Assembly (NCBI RefSeq): GCF_018691265.1
Contig: NW_024881296.1
Span: 12,679,427 to 12,743,426 of the forward strand
Direction of reading: 5' to 3'
DNA length: 64,000 nucleotides
Source of the DNA: Tyto alba
Lineage: Eukaryota > Chordata > Aves > Strigiformes > Tytonidae
Shown: positions 39,133 to 50,525 of the stretch, piece after piece
Layout of the letters: each line of letters opens with the position of its first letter
How positions within the stretch are numbered: position 1 is the first letter of the stretch
The notes under the pieces: generated by a model
Databases searched by the model: none
Seen by the model: the letters and a program-made list of their open reading frames with translations, nothing else
What the model was told of the DNA's origin: nothing
Program-made: the position numbers and the translations under genes

Positions 39133-40432
39133 ATGATGGGCATCCTCCGTGGAGCACCTCCTGGATTACTTGTCAACCTGCCACACTGCAGGAGGGCTGC
39201 TTCCTGATCTGGATTCAGCAGTGCTCATTCACCAGCTCCAAACTGCCCTGAAAAGATCATTTTAAAGTGAAAAGGTAATTCAGGAAGCATAGTTAAGAAA
39301 TTAACTGGGTGGGGAGAAAAAAAATTAGGAGTAGGCCATACCTCAGTACGTTCCTTATACCAGTACAGAAGCAACATATCGAGTATAGGTATAGATAGAA
39401 GATTATAAAAAAAGGTTGCTTTATTCCTATGTAATTTAAGAGGTGATTTCTGTCCTCAAGTGTCCTTGTACTTACTGATTCACAACAGCGGGATTGCATA
39501 TAAGTCAACACAGAATATGGCCTGAGTTATTTTACAGTGAGGTGGACATAGAAGATTTTCTTCTGAATGACAGATCCTGTCAGTGTTTCCTATTCCAGGT
39601 GTTCAGGTGCAACACGGTACTCCCTCTGTAACCTGAGTTGCCAGGATGAGCGAATGCTGTTAGGTTTTCTGACAATAAATGCCTGAATTTTTTGGTGTTT
39701 GTAGTACTGAGCTGAAGCTGGTCACCCTAAATACTTGTGGTGAAGTCTCCACAGCATCAGAGGGGCCATCCACTTGAAAGCATGGGCAATGTCTTCGATA
39801 GTTGGGAGGGGAACTGTGCAAACCGTATGAAAATCGGAGGAGTGAATAGCTAAGTGCTCTGCACTGCGGAAAGTGCAATATAAAATAAACTAGGAGAAAG
39901 GAGGTCAAAGGAATGGGGAGGAGTTAGTTCAGTCATGGACAATTGCCCATGAGGGCAGATCCCATTAGGAAATGGGATTGAGAGGCAAAGTCAGCATTAC
40001 ATTTTCAACTCCAACAAAGCAGGAGCCCCGTTGTCAGACAGTGAGGATCAGCAGGGGGAAAAGGACAGATAATCCTTGCTAGAAAGCAAACAGTTTGATG
40101 CTACATATGAGGTTGATGCTGTTGCTACTGGAAGCACAATATTTCTTGGAAGTGAAGACATGGAAGGAACAGTGGAAGCTTAGGGGTACTGTTTTACTTA
40201 GCTAGGACTGGGTTTTGTAATTGCCTTGAGTTTGGATGGATGGTCTAGTGAGAAAAAAATAAAATGCTGAACAACAGGTTCCATACAGAAAGGTAATTTT
40301 ACCTCCCATAACATTAAGTGCAGTGGGAAATAGTTTTCACTACACATCCTGCATTTGAGCACACACTATAAACTTCCAAAATTATGACCTATCAAGTTGC
40401 AGTTTAATTTTCTGTTTGAAACACCTTGAAAT

Positions 40433-40530
40433 TTCATAGAATCATAGTCATAGAATGGTTTGGGTTGGAAGGGACCATCTAGTTCCAACCCCCATGCCAT
40501 GGGCACGGAAACCTTCCACTAGACCAGTTT
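40433..40530 (-). mobile_element. CR1 LINE 3' tail, short
   Basis: The sequence TTCATAGAATCATAGTCATAG, then AATGGTTTGGGTTGGAAGGG and CATCTAGTTCCAACCCC, ending near CTTCCACTAGACCAG, is the antisense of a CR1 3' terminus. Only about 100 bases remain. It lies in the 13.5-kb KIF26B intron, antisense to the gene. Confidence 0.88.
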
Positions 40531-41959
40531 TCTAGGACTGCTGTTGTTTTGCATCCCATTCAGATGTATCCTGCTTTGAAGATATATGCATCAGGCTTCT
40601 TTTAGTGAAGATTCTGCATTTATACTTTTTGCCTTTACCTTTTTCATAGAAAAGATGCTCAGCCTCCGATGTGTGCTTGGAAAGCAATCTAAGGGGAGCA
40701 CTCCAAAATATACAGCACTTAAGCAAAACCAGACCTCTAAGAGTTTCTGCCCTGGTGAACACAGACTTTTATGAGCACACATCCTTATGCAGTTGGGTAA
40801 TCTTGCTGAGGTCAGCGAGACTTCTTATCCTTAAAGTTACCCTTACATACCTAGCTGGCTTGATCTGTGTTTCTAATACCTTAAGGCTTCTCTGGGCTTA
40901 CCTTTGCTGAAGTATGTTGTAGCTTCAGTGCCACTCTTCAGTCAGATCTGCTTTCCCACTGTACACCTTCACTGCTGTGTTACCGTCTTTATCTTAATTT
41001 TAACCTGGCCAAACCTTAACCTGTAGCTCAAGGTAGAGCAACAGATCCATCGTGAAAGAAAATCTTGTATTCTGTGCATTTTCAGGGCTATGTTATAGTC
41101 TGAAGAGGCATTATTCTGAGTGTGGATAAATTCAAACTAAGTGAAAAACATATCCTCCAAGACAATTAGCAAATGGCATGTTGCTTTACATGCTATATGG
41201 TCGGAAATGAAAGTGTTGTTATTCTGTCCTGGGTTCAGCTTACAGGATTTCTTTCAGGTCTATTCGGGGTATAAATTCCTTTTTAAATGGAAGAATGAAT
41301 CCCATTTACGTGGTGGGAGGGCCAGCTGGTGGGCAGAGGTGCTGGGCAGGGTGCTGTCTCAGCTGGCGGGGTAGAGGCGGGAGGGACCAGCCGAGAGCTG
41401 CTCCTGCTGCCTTCACGGAGGGAAGTAGAGGAGTGATGTGCTGTGATTCCTACAAAGCATTTTGTTTATTATACAGTCAAAATTTATGAGATCCTTACCC
41501 TATCAAGTGCTCCAAATAAATTTGTGACTTCAAATGAGTATTTTCTATGTAAATGGAAAACTGTATTAGTTTTAACCATTTAATTGTTGTGTCTGCATGT
41601 GGATATGGATAAGAAAGCTGTCAGCTGCTTTGTGGCACTCAGCCTAAAGCTCTGCTTTGGCTGTATCTTCTTACTGACCCCAGTTAAGGTGAAATCAGAA
41701 AAAACAGAGGCTAAATGGAGAGGTCAGTGGCAGGAGCCTTCTGTCAAAAGACACCGTTATTTTCTGTATCTGGGCTAATCAGAAAACTGTTAATCAGTGC
41801 ATGTTTAGAATAAAAAGGATGTGGTTTTGCCTCACTGCAAAGATGCAGATCTTTCATTTCATTTCTCCCCAAAGCACTCTAAACCTCACATAAATCATCC
41901 TGAGTCAGCATTCAAGGCTCAGATAAAAAGAGATCCCTCTTTCTCTTTCTTCTCTGCCT

Positions 41960-42160
41960 CACACGCAGATGTACCTGCTGCGATGGGGCAGGGAGACCTG
42001 GGTGGGCAGCCCCTGCATCCCGAAGGAGCCCTTGGGTGGATGACGGTGGCGAGTTGGGGCCAGCCTCCGGCAGCTTTGCCCTGCCCCGTGGCCCCGGTGC
42101 ACCGAGAGCCGGCAGCATCGCTTTGTTGTGATAACCCACGGGCTGTCCAGGCCCTCCTCT
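41960..42160. promoter_or_regulatory. Short CpG-rich block in the 13.5-kb intron
   Basis: About eleven CpGs by eye in under 200 bases (GGTGGCGAGTT, CCCCGGTGCACCGAGAGCCG). A 130-codon open frame overlaps it but has no recognisable similarity. Confidence 0.2.
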
Positions 42161-45100
42161 GGCTAGAAAAACATCATGAACTCGTGTCAGCATGTCTCCT
42201 GCCGCCACTGTAGTCTCTGCTGCCTCTTCTCCGAGGGATAAGCGCTATTAGCCAGAGCCTCAGGTTGGAGCCCTCCTTCTAGACCACAGGCTTCTGTTTC
42301 TCATTGAGCCAAATGGATATGAACGGGAACTAAATGCAAGAACATTCACCATAATCCCTGTAATTCATACCCCCCGTGACATCTGTTTTCCTTTGCTCCA
42401 GATAAAAGCCTAACGCTGTTCTCGTGGCAAGGTAAATTGGAGCCATCCCCCTGCATTCCCAGAGTGTCTCAGACCTGGGCTTTAGCTGAGATCGGAGAGG
42501 CAGTTATTCCAGGGAGGGTGGTTTAAAAATGCTCCGTCACACAAGAAGGTGGTGTTAACAGCCACGGTGGGGAGAAAAGAAAGAGGGAAGAAAAAAGGAA
42601 GACAATCAAACATCACAGAAAAAGGCACTACTTTAGTCATAGTTCAGCCATGCATGGGAGAGCTGGACAGAAGGAATTTCCAGTCTGCTCAGCCTCCTTG
42701 AAATGCTAGAACTAGACCATAGGCATGGCATGAAAGGAGATGTGATCATCAATGCAGGGCACAAAGTAAAAGAATTAGCAGCACTTGGCTGCATTACACA
42801 GGAGGTCAGATCTTATGCTTTTAAGTGCTGGTGGCGCTGAAAGTTGATGAGCAGCAAAGATAGAAAATAGATTGCTTTTACACTCAGACAAAATTTGAAA
42901 GGCTGCTCCTGTGAGACACCGCGACCAAAAACCTGAGAAGTATTTTTAAAAATATTTAATGCCTAAATCCTTTTGGTCTTAAGTGACATTAGGGATGTAC
43001 TAAGTGCTCTTCACATCTAAGCAAGTAGAGGGCTTGTTTCCCAGGAGGGCCTAAGCCCATTGCAGGATCTCTCCCTGCATGTAACAAAATTTAATAGTCT
43101 GCCATCCTCTCTCACCTCCCTTCAGATATGCAGCTGCTCTCACCATTTGGTTGCCTTTCTCTAGGATTGCTGACAAGAGTCACCCTTAACATTGCAGTTC
43201 ATTTGGATCTTCCCAAACTGTGTGTGTCCCCCCATTATTGTCACTTTTTAGCTATGGTAATGGGTCAGGTCTTGCTTTTCCTTTTATCAAGACCCGATTC
43301 TTCTCTTGATCAGGCAGTTTAATCTAGAGATTAACTGAAATGCATTCAAGGTACGTGAATGCTGACATTGACTTCCAGTGTCTGGTACCGCAGGTCTAAA
43401 ATAACTCCTACTTGCTGGTATTTGTAAGGCTTTGTTTGTTCTGGCATGGGCTTTTTTGCTGGGCTGCAGTTCGAGTAGTAAATACAATTATGATGTGTGT
43501 CACAGGATGGGCAGTCCAGATCTCAGGCTGTTTGGTACACAGGGGCCTTGTAGAGCTCCCTGTCCATCCACCGTGGCTGTGCTCTCCTTTTCCTGCATAG
43601 AGTAATCTCAGATGCATTTGAATAAAAGCTCTGTCGACTAGGCTTTCCAGAGAGGCAGCAGGATTGACCATTCTCATCCATTTAGAGTTAGCATTTACAG
43701 GTTAATTGCAAGTTGCTAACTGCTGGTTTCTAGCATAAACTGCTGCACTCAGAAAACAATGGGATAAGATGTGATAGTTTGCAAAGTCAGCAGAGAAACA
43801 GACTCCCATGAATGAAACTAGACAATGCTTTGTTACTTGCAAATCCGAAAACTAGGCAATCAGTAGATAGTTTGGGGTTTTGGGGGTGTTTCTTGGCTTT
43901 CATTGAAGCTCCAAGTTGGCAGACATGTTGAAGCTATTTACATTCAAGTTTCAATAAATGTCATGCTGGAGGTTCCTCTAAATGATTTTATCTTGTTTTT
44001 AAAATAAAATCTTCATGATCATTCTGCATCCCTTCCCTGCTGGCATCAGTTTTCTTCTTGCAGCCAAGGGAGTCAGTTAATAGTTTCATTCAAACTTGCT
44101 GGCTCTGGCTTTTGTTTTCTGTTTCTCCCATCCCTTCTATTCCTTCTGTCTCTTAGGGGAGACGCTGCAGGAGTCAAAACTTTTTCTTAAAAAAAAACCC
44201 AGCCATTGGTCTTATTGTACTAAATCAAGCAAGAAAATGTAACCAGTCATTTTTCTTTTTTTGTGTGTGTCTGTTCTTTCTCCCAGCAAACCAGGTGCTC
44301 AACTTCCTTACCGCTGCCATCAGGCCAGTAACGTACTTTTTCTCCCTTGCTTTACCTTAGGCCCTGACTTGGCTACTCCCATGGCAGATGCTTTCCATAC
44401 AGCATAGGCTTTATCAACTGTGTTAAATTTTCAGCTATTGCAGTGCTCCCATCCGCTGTGCTGGTGTTATAAAGCAGGGTGGGTGTGCATGAGCGCTGGT
44501 ATTGAAGCAGACACAGTGACTAACCCTTCTGCCAGCCCATCGTTCTTGCTGCTTTCTTGCCCATCACCAGTGCTGCAGTAAGTGCGTAAGTGGGAAGTGT
44601 TTTAGAAGAATATTCTACTGAGCAAAGACAAGGCTAATGCAACTCTGGTGGTAACCACCAAGCTTGGGTGTACTTACTGCAGATGTTTTATCCTCTCTAG
44701 TGTTTTTACTGCTCTAGCCAGCCTACCGAGGTGCTATGCAAAGGACTAGGTGGTGGTATACTGCCACTCACCTCCAGCATAGTACAAGAACTTATGTATC
44801 AAAGTGCTTTTTGTGCTGTGATTAGAAGAAAACCTAAAGCACGCCTTCCCTGGAGGTGATCTATGCAGAGGCTGGCTAATGCTTGTCCTTAGGCTATAAG
44901 AGCCAGTACCAGTAGAGAGATAGGAAAGCAGAGCCAGAGCAGTTCCAACCCACCGCTCTGGTCCTTCACTGGCATACCTGTACACACCGAGACCTGAGCA
45001 AAGGGAAGCAGGCACAAGCTCTGGAAATTTTAGGGTACATATACCCTCTGGGAATCAAAAGTCAGGCACCAAAGACCACGTGAGAATCTGACTCCTGGTG

Positions 45101-45284
45101 AGCAGGTATAGCACATCGCAGTTACAGCTCACCCCGACTTCCATGGCCTTCCTGAGTTTTCGCTCCGTTTTCTCCTGTGTTTAAGAAGGCTGAATGTGTA
45201 TAGTTCGCAAACATCCCTTCAGATGGAGCAGCAAGGAGAAGCAGTAGCTGCGCTAACATGAAATGGCACTTTCTGCACTTGCAG

Positions 45285-45487
45285 GTTCGCAGAGGCGGAG
45301 GCTTATCCCGGCTTTATCACTTGATACTGCTTCCCCAGCAAGGAAGCCTGCCAACAGCCCCGGGGTCCGCTGGGTGGATGGGCCCCTGCGAAGTGGGCAG
45401 CGGGGGCTGGGGGAGCCCTTTGAGATCAAAGTCTATGAGATAGATGATGTGGAGAGGCTTCAGCGGCGACGAGGCGGGGACAGCAAG
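45285..45487 (+). CDS. KIF26B: KIF26B exon: C-terminal linker with CDK-type site
   Basis: The acceptor is TTTCTGCACTTGCAG and the donor GTGAGT at 45488. The exon enters in phase 1 (the G at 31796 completes a Gly codon) and leaves in phase 0, giving 68 residues including the split codon. It begins [12 protein letters not shown] and contains Ala-Ser-Pro-Ala-Arg-Lys (Ser codon 45332-45334), a proline-directed site with a +3 basic residue. Next come [20 protein letters not shown] and [18 protein letters not shown], strongly conserved KIF26B tail segments in my memory of the human protein. The exon is GC-rich compared with its flanking introns and is isolated from the previous exon by 13.5 kb. If the donor is skipped, the reading frame runs on to a stop at about 45608. 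Confidence 0.96.
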
Positions 45488-46870
45488 GTGAGTGCAATCC
45501 CTGTAATCTGTCTCCCCTCTCCTGGCAGGTGTAAGAGGGGGGAATTCAGATTTTGCAGTCAGAAATGTGTATTATTGTATGTGGTTAATTCAGCAGGCAG
45601 CAAAACCTAATATCTCATTTAAGAGCAGTTATGACTCAAGTTATGCCTTCTTCCGTGGCAGATCACTGACATTGCTACCTTGCATTTTTGACCCTTGCTT
45701 ATAGTTTTGGTGGTTCCTGTGCTCCAGCATCTTGTTGCATCTGTTTTTCAAGGCTGCGATGGTGTCTCAAGTGCTTTGATGGTATTGTTTTCAGGATAAT
45801 GTCTTCTCTCTAACAAAGTTGTTCCTGCCAACCTCAGGCCTCCAAATTTACAAAGAGATCAGGGAATTGTAAAGGTCAGCTCTTGAGAGGTACGGTTGGG
45901 AAGATTATCTGAAGTTGGTGGAATAGCACTGATTTTAGAGTAGCCGTGAATATAGACTTTATTGTTATATTAAGGCACTTTTTCTTCCTACCCCCTGTCA
46001 CTTGGTTAGGCTGTTTGTGAGGTTGTTCTCTGATAACGAATTTGTGTGGAGAAAAACATCACTTGTTGGCCCGGGGTTTCTACTGCATTTCACCCACAGA
46101 GTCGATTTGTCTACAGAGCAGAAGGCAGAATAGTGTTGAGACCTTCACACAGGCTTGGAGGAGGGTAGTTCTGGTGTTGGGAATGCTCCCAGGCTAGCGA
46201 GGGTAGCACAGCCCTCACCATGGGCTCACTGCCCGTCTCAGTGGCTGCCCTCCCCAGGAGTCATGCGAGGCCAGCCTGGGTGTCTCCAGACAGCACTGAA
46301 CCCTGTGCTGTTACTGTGCCCCATATCTTGACAGGAAATATATCTTCTTTATTAATGATTGTGAATTGCTAGAGCTTTTAATAACATATTCCCTTTGTTT
46401 CAGGATGTTTTAACTTTGATATTGCTACCAGTCCTCTTATTTTAGACTATGACTACTGCATTTCTTTTGCGCCAAGCACAGAGATGTATGTTGGATTTTA
46501 ATACAGCAAGCAATGGATTTCCTTCTCCCAAGAGCTCAGATTTGCTTAGCTAAACTTGTGGTGACAAAAAACAGAAATGTTTTGCTACAGTTAATCTGAT
46601 TTCAAGATGCCGCCTGTTATTAATTATTATGGTTTATTATTAACTATCATTGCAAAGTCTCCAAAGCTCACTGATGGAAAACATCAAAACCAAACAAAAG
46701 CAATAAAAATAAACCAGATGATGGATGATTTCATGCGGTGATTCATATGGTCCCAGTGTAAATGGTTCATTGTCAGTATTATTGATTGGAAGATCATTTA
46801 ACTGAATGGATCTGCGTATTTCTTCTCCTCTCCACCTATTCCTTCCCTGCTCCTTTTTCCTGATTGGCAG
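45488..46870 (+). other. KIF26B: KIF26B intron, 1383 bp
   Basis: GTGAGT donor and TTGGCAG acceptor, phase 0. No repeat or coding feature recognised. Confidence 0.93.
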
Positions 46871-47021
46871 GAGGTGATATGTTTCAATGCCAAACTGAAA
46901 ATCCTGGAGCATCGCCAGCAGAGAATTGCTGAGGTCAAGGCCAAGTACGAGTGGTTAATGAGAGAACTGGAGGTGACCAAACAGTATCTGATGCTGGATC
47001 CCAATAAGTGGCTCAGTGAAT
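46871..47021 (+). CDS. KIF26B: KIF26B exon: conserved helical/coiled-coil tail segment
   Basis: The acceptor has a long pyrimidine tract ending TTGGCAG and the donor is GTAAGG at 47022. The exon enters in phase 0 and leaves in phase 1, giving 50 residues plus one base. It starts [18 protein letters not shown]. The whole exon is a charged, helix-favouring stretch with regular Leu/Ile/Val spacing ([20 protein letters not shown]), consistent with a short coiled coil, and ends in Leu-Asp-Pro-Asn-Lys-Trp-Leu-Ser-Glu. The tail of KIF26A is related, so the segment is probably a family-wide interaction or dimerisation element; no partner can be named from sequence. Confidence 0.96.
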
Positions 47022-48523
47022 GTAAGGACATTGTTTTATTGCCTGGACTCATAGGTGTCCTTTGGTTTATTTAATGGGGGGGACTGAGGGGAGCAGAATT
47101 GTTCGCTAAGAATGCAGTGTGAGCTACTGTTTGTAAGCTAAAATGAACCAGCGTATGACCTAGGGGCAAATTTTAGATTGACGGTATTTCTAGAACTATT
47201 CTCTATAATTCTTATTAAATGTTGACAGTAGAACTGAACAATCCTTTTTGCCTGAGAGCTGAATGTTGAAATGGTACAGCACTGTAGTGGTGAATATTGC
47301 CATTGGTAGATTAACGTTCCCGCGTTTCAGTCCACAGCTCCTGAAAATGAGATTTTTTTTTTTTTTTTTTTTTTTTGGCCTCAGATCACTCAGACACATG
47401 AGAAATATTATAAATCTGTTCTTCTAACACAAAATAACACTGTGGAGTAAACCTGTACCTTGGCACCAGTGGGCTTACATAAAAAATTAATTTGGCCCTT
47501 TTTTTATAACTATAGATGTATAAAGTTCAGAGAGCTTAAAGGGCATTCACATTCAAATGAAGAAGGACCTCAACACCTCAAAGGAAAAAAGATAAAGGGT
47601 ACTGCAGTAATTGTACAACAATTTTTAGTATTATCAAGCAGACAAGTTCATAACAAAGAGTTCTAGGAAAAGAAATAATTTTCGATTTGTGTAGGATAAT
47701 TGCAGATGGCAAAAGGAGGTCGGCTGGTGTGTTCGCTTAAAGCATCCTAACTCTCCCTTTGACAGCTGACATAAGTTAACCCTAGATTGGTACATCCTGC
47801 AAAACAACCACAGTGCATGTTTCAGGAACGCTATTAAGGAGGAGAGGTAAAAAAGACAGATTTAAAGGGGGCAGAGAGTTTGTCATACATTGCTGTCTGC
47901 TTACTGTGTGATGCCTTTGCTTCAGATTTCAGTGTGATAAATGCAGAAGGCCTCAAGGATGGCACAGACCTCAGGGACCAGAGAAGGAGTCCCTGACAGC
48001 AGACGGGCACCTATGTTGGATTGATTGATGTGTGTGCCTTCCCTTGACCCTCTTCAGTGGTCTAGTGAGAATCACGTATAATAGGTAGAGGTGTGAGGAG
48101 CTTGGGTGTTAATTTCAAACTCCAAGTTCTGAGTTCAGCAGAGGACTTGTCCTCCCAGGGCAGAGCACCTATTTAAACCTCTTTCTGGTCAGCAGAATGT
48201 GTGAAAGAGTCAGTACATACTTAGCATTCAATATTTGCTAAAGGGTGTTGGAGTGTGGCAAAAGGCTTCTGCAGTTCTGAAAAGGATGGCAGAGCGTATC
48301 GCTCAAGAAAGCATTAAATGCAATTTTAACAGTATTTTTCACTATCAGCAAGCTGCTATGCTGTTTTAATAGCCATTAAACAGAAAAGGCAACTTCTAAT
48401 GGCAATGTCAAGCCAGAGATAATGTATACGGTACTGATGGGTTTGAAGACTTGAATTAGCTGTCTCACACTGACCAGCACTGGGTTTTGTCTGCTTTTCC
48501 TATCTCTGTTTTCTTTCCCACAG
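47022..48523 (+). other. KIF26B: KIF26B intron, 1502 bp
   Basis: GTAAGG donor and CCACAG acceptor, phase 1. It holds a T24 run at 47353-47376. If the donor is not used, translation stops at about 47072. No other feature recognised. Confidence 0.93.
47353..47376 (+). repeat. T24 run in intron
   Basis: Twenty-four T residues about 330 bases downstream of the donor at 47022. No AG-defined exon follows. Confidence 0.9.
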
Positions 48524-48672
48524 TTGTTCTGGAGCAGGTATTTGAGCTGGATTCTCTGGAATATCTGGAGGCCCTGGAATGTGTGACTGAGCGTTTGGAA
48601 AACCGTGTCAACTTCTGCAAGGCCCATCTCATGATGATCACCTGTTTTGACATCACCTCTAGACGCAGATAA
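48524..48672 (+). CDS. KIF26B: KIF26B last coding exon, C-terminus and stop
   Basis: The acceptor is a strong pyrimidine tract ending TTTCTTTCCCACAG. With the T at 47021 the first codon is TTT (Phe), then [18 protein letters not shown] and a helical segment with [13 protein letters not shown]. The protein ends [13 protein letters not shown], with TAA at 48670-48672. This terminal module is nearly identical to human KIF26B as I remember it, which fixes both gene identity and the end of the reading frame. The conserved acidic-hydrophobic helix and the extreme tri-Arg end suggest a binding module; its partner is not known from sequence. Confidence 0.97.
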
Positions 48673-48827
48673 AGTATGAACCTCAAGAGAATTTCAATGC
48701 GCATCTCTGCCATCCTCCTTTTCCCTTCTGAATAGCATCCCAAAGACAACAGAATGAGGATGAAGGTTGGAGTCAAGTCTCACTGTGTGTATGAGAGATT
48801 TGCTATACTATACAGAAGAGTGCTATT

Positions 48828-48846
48828 AAAAAAAAAAAAAAAAAAA
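48828..48846 (+). repeat. A19 run in the KIF26B 3' UTR
   Basis: Nineteen A residues 156 bases after the stop codon, preceded by ATT so that ATTAAA can be read at 48825-48830. It is encoded in the genome, not a poly(A) tail. Confidence 0.93.
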
Positions 48847-49270
48847 CAGGACAAGCATTAAAAATGGAGATATAAGGTTGTTGATTCTCTTAGCCTAAAA
48901 GAGCACTTTGAGGAACCTTTTAAGGACATGTCTGTAAATAAGAACTGCTGGCAGAAGACACTTCTTTCCCTGCGATAGCTGAGGGAGGAGGAAAGGTGGT
49001 TGTAGGACTTCCATTGAGAGGTTCATTAAAAGAAAACCTATCCAGAAAAACTGTTCAAGTGCCTTGCAAATCTTTATTATCCAAACATTTATGTTGATAC
49101 TTTATTGTGTACAGATGGTGCTAGTCAAGAAAAGAAAAAGGAAAAAAACAAACACACTTTTGAAATGTATTTACAGCTTGTTTTTCTCTTGGTGTTTTCT
49201 CCTATTTCAGACTTGCTGTTTCTAAGTAACTTGTGTTTGTAGAGATATTTCCTAATCAGTACAACATATG

Positions 49271-49276
49271 AATAAA
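49271..49276 (+). terminator. Candidate proximal poly(A) signal AATAAA
   Basis: This is the first AATAAA downstream of the KIF26B stop (about 600 bases). T-rich sequence (CTTTTCTTGTT) follows within 25 bases, a plausible downstream element. No transcript data were available. Confidence 0.4.
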
Positions 49277-49519
49277 TGTTAACTGTCTTTTCTTGTTACC
49301 AGAGTAAGGCCACTCAAAGAGAAATTCAGTTTTCCCAGATGACAAAAAATATTTCTAGCAGTGAGTAAGGTTTGCTTATACATTCTTCTGTACTATCTTA
49401 TATGCTGGAGGACACAGTAATTTTCACAGCCCATAGGTTCTGCAGTGGATGAGAGAGGAGAGTTGACCTTGCCATGAAGTAAATATCTTTTCCATTTGAT
49501 CCAACCCCCATAACTTGGT

Positions 49520-49610
49520 GGTTTTTTTTTTTTTTGGTTGGTTGGTTGGTTGGTTGGGTTTTTTTGTTTTGTTTTGTTGTTTTTTTTCTTTCTTTTTTTT
49601 TTTTTTTTTC
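49520..49610 (+). repeat. Composite simple repeat: T run, (GGTT)n, (GTTTT)n, T run
   Basis: A T15 run (49522-49535) is followed by GGTTGGTTGGTTGGTTGG, a T7 run, GTTTTGTTTTG and further T-rich sequence to 49609. It lies in the candidate 3' UTR. Confidence 0.9.
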
Positions 49611-50481
49611 ATGTATTTTTAGCTTTGTATTGGCTGGAGTTACGGATGAAGAGGCATCTTTATTCTAACTCCTTTTTCTGGTGCTTATAACTTGATGGAA
49701 AATTACTTTTTAGGCTGAGGTCCCCCATACTTATCAGCCCCAAAATGAGTGATTTATTCTGTCTGTCTTTCTTGAGACTATGACTGATAAAATTTAGCTC
49801 TACCTCTTTTTGACATACACCACTGCAAAACATGTTTTGGCAGCTTTTGGTCCCTGGCCCAGACTGCCCATAGTGACAGACATACCTGAGAAGTGCAGGC
49901 TCTGCTCAGCTCAGTGCTTCTGGAAATAAACGGGAGTCATGAGTGAGTGGATATAGCATCTCAGGCATGTTGGCTGTGGCATTTTCCTTTTCAACCCTCC
50001 AGTATGAAGCCATGGCAAAATTCACGTTGACATCAAAAGGACAAGGGTCTGTGCCTCAATGCACATTCAAATGTTCTGCTTGTTTGCTTCTTTATCTACA
50101 AAATAGTATGTCGGAAGGAACATCCTTTGTGTTTCTTAAAGAAATGTGCAAAATCTGCATTTTAATTACATATGAGCGTGAAGAATTATTGTGTTGAATT
50201 AGGTTTCTTCTTCTTCTTCTATACTGAAATAATCCCGTTCACAAAAATTCCTCTCTGACATACACTTGTGCTACCCTTCTGTTGCCTATGAGAAAATAAG
50301 AGCATCATTTAACATACACTTAATATGCATCAATTTACTACTGTACTTAAATGCAACTCTTCTTTTATCTGCACCATCATATTAATGCCATCTTACAATA
50401 TCCCAGCAGCCAGTCCCAATGGAAAAATAACCCTGCAAAAATGCTGATAGATTTTCTACTAGTTAGCTTAAAAAAAAAGCT

Positions 50482-50525
50482 TTGTTTTTTGTTTTGGTTT
50501 TGGTTTTGGTTTTGTTTTTTTTTTT
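50482..50525 (+). repeat. (GGTTTT)n-type T-rich repeat
   Basis: Repeated TTTTGG units flanked by T runs, ending in T13 before AAAGA. It is part of the candidate 3' UTR. Confidence 0.85.

Larger units (their letters stand above)
31797..45284 (+). other. KIF26B: KIF26B intron, about 13.5 kb
   Basis: GTAAGC donor and GCAG acceptor, phase 1. No exon recognised on either strand. By region: 31800-35780 nothing apart from a 13-bp direct repeat at 34274/34297; 35790-36575 two MIR-like relics; 37200-37330 CpG-containing block with a hairpin; 38760-39060 possibly constrained AT/GC-mixed sequence; 39119-39132 C14; 40433-40530 CR1 tail; 41960-42160 CpG-rich block; 42300-42560 possibly constrained sequence; 42600-45280 nothing recognised. 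Confidence 0.9.
26983..48672 (+). other. KIF26B: KIF26B gene, 3' portion (five coding exons, four introns)
   Basis: The span covers the last five coding exons of an atypical kinesin. Joining 26983-27145, 28364-31796, 45285-45487, 46871-47021 and 48524-48672 gives one uninterrupted frame of about 1365 residues ending at TAA. Phases fit at every junction, and all donors (GTAAGA, GTAAGC, GTGAGT, GTAAGG) and acceptors (CAG) are canonical. The predicted protein matches my memory of human KIF26B (about 2100 residues) in motor end, stalk blocks and C-terminus, so roughly the C-terminal 65% is present. Known family role: a microtubule-binding kinesin thought to lack normal ATPase cycling. It acts in mesenchymal cell adhesion and polarity during kidney development and is degraded downstream of WNT5A-ROR signalling. 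KIF26A is the paralogue; stalk blocks and tail favour KIF26B. No frameshift or stop is seen, so the gene looks intact. Confidence 0.96.

Noticed and set aside
41300..41420. Possible G-quadruplex near a GGGAGGG segment
   Set aside because: The loops between G runs are too long for a convincing motif.
41821..42213. A 130-codon open frame overlapping the intronic CpG patch
   Set aside because: No family resemblance and no splice sites bounding it; the opposite strand is open too.
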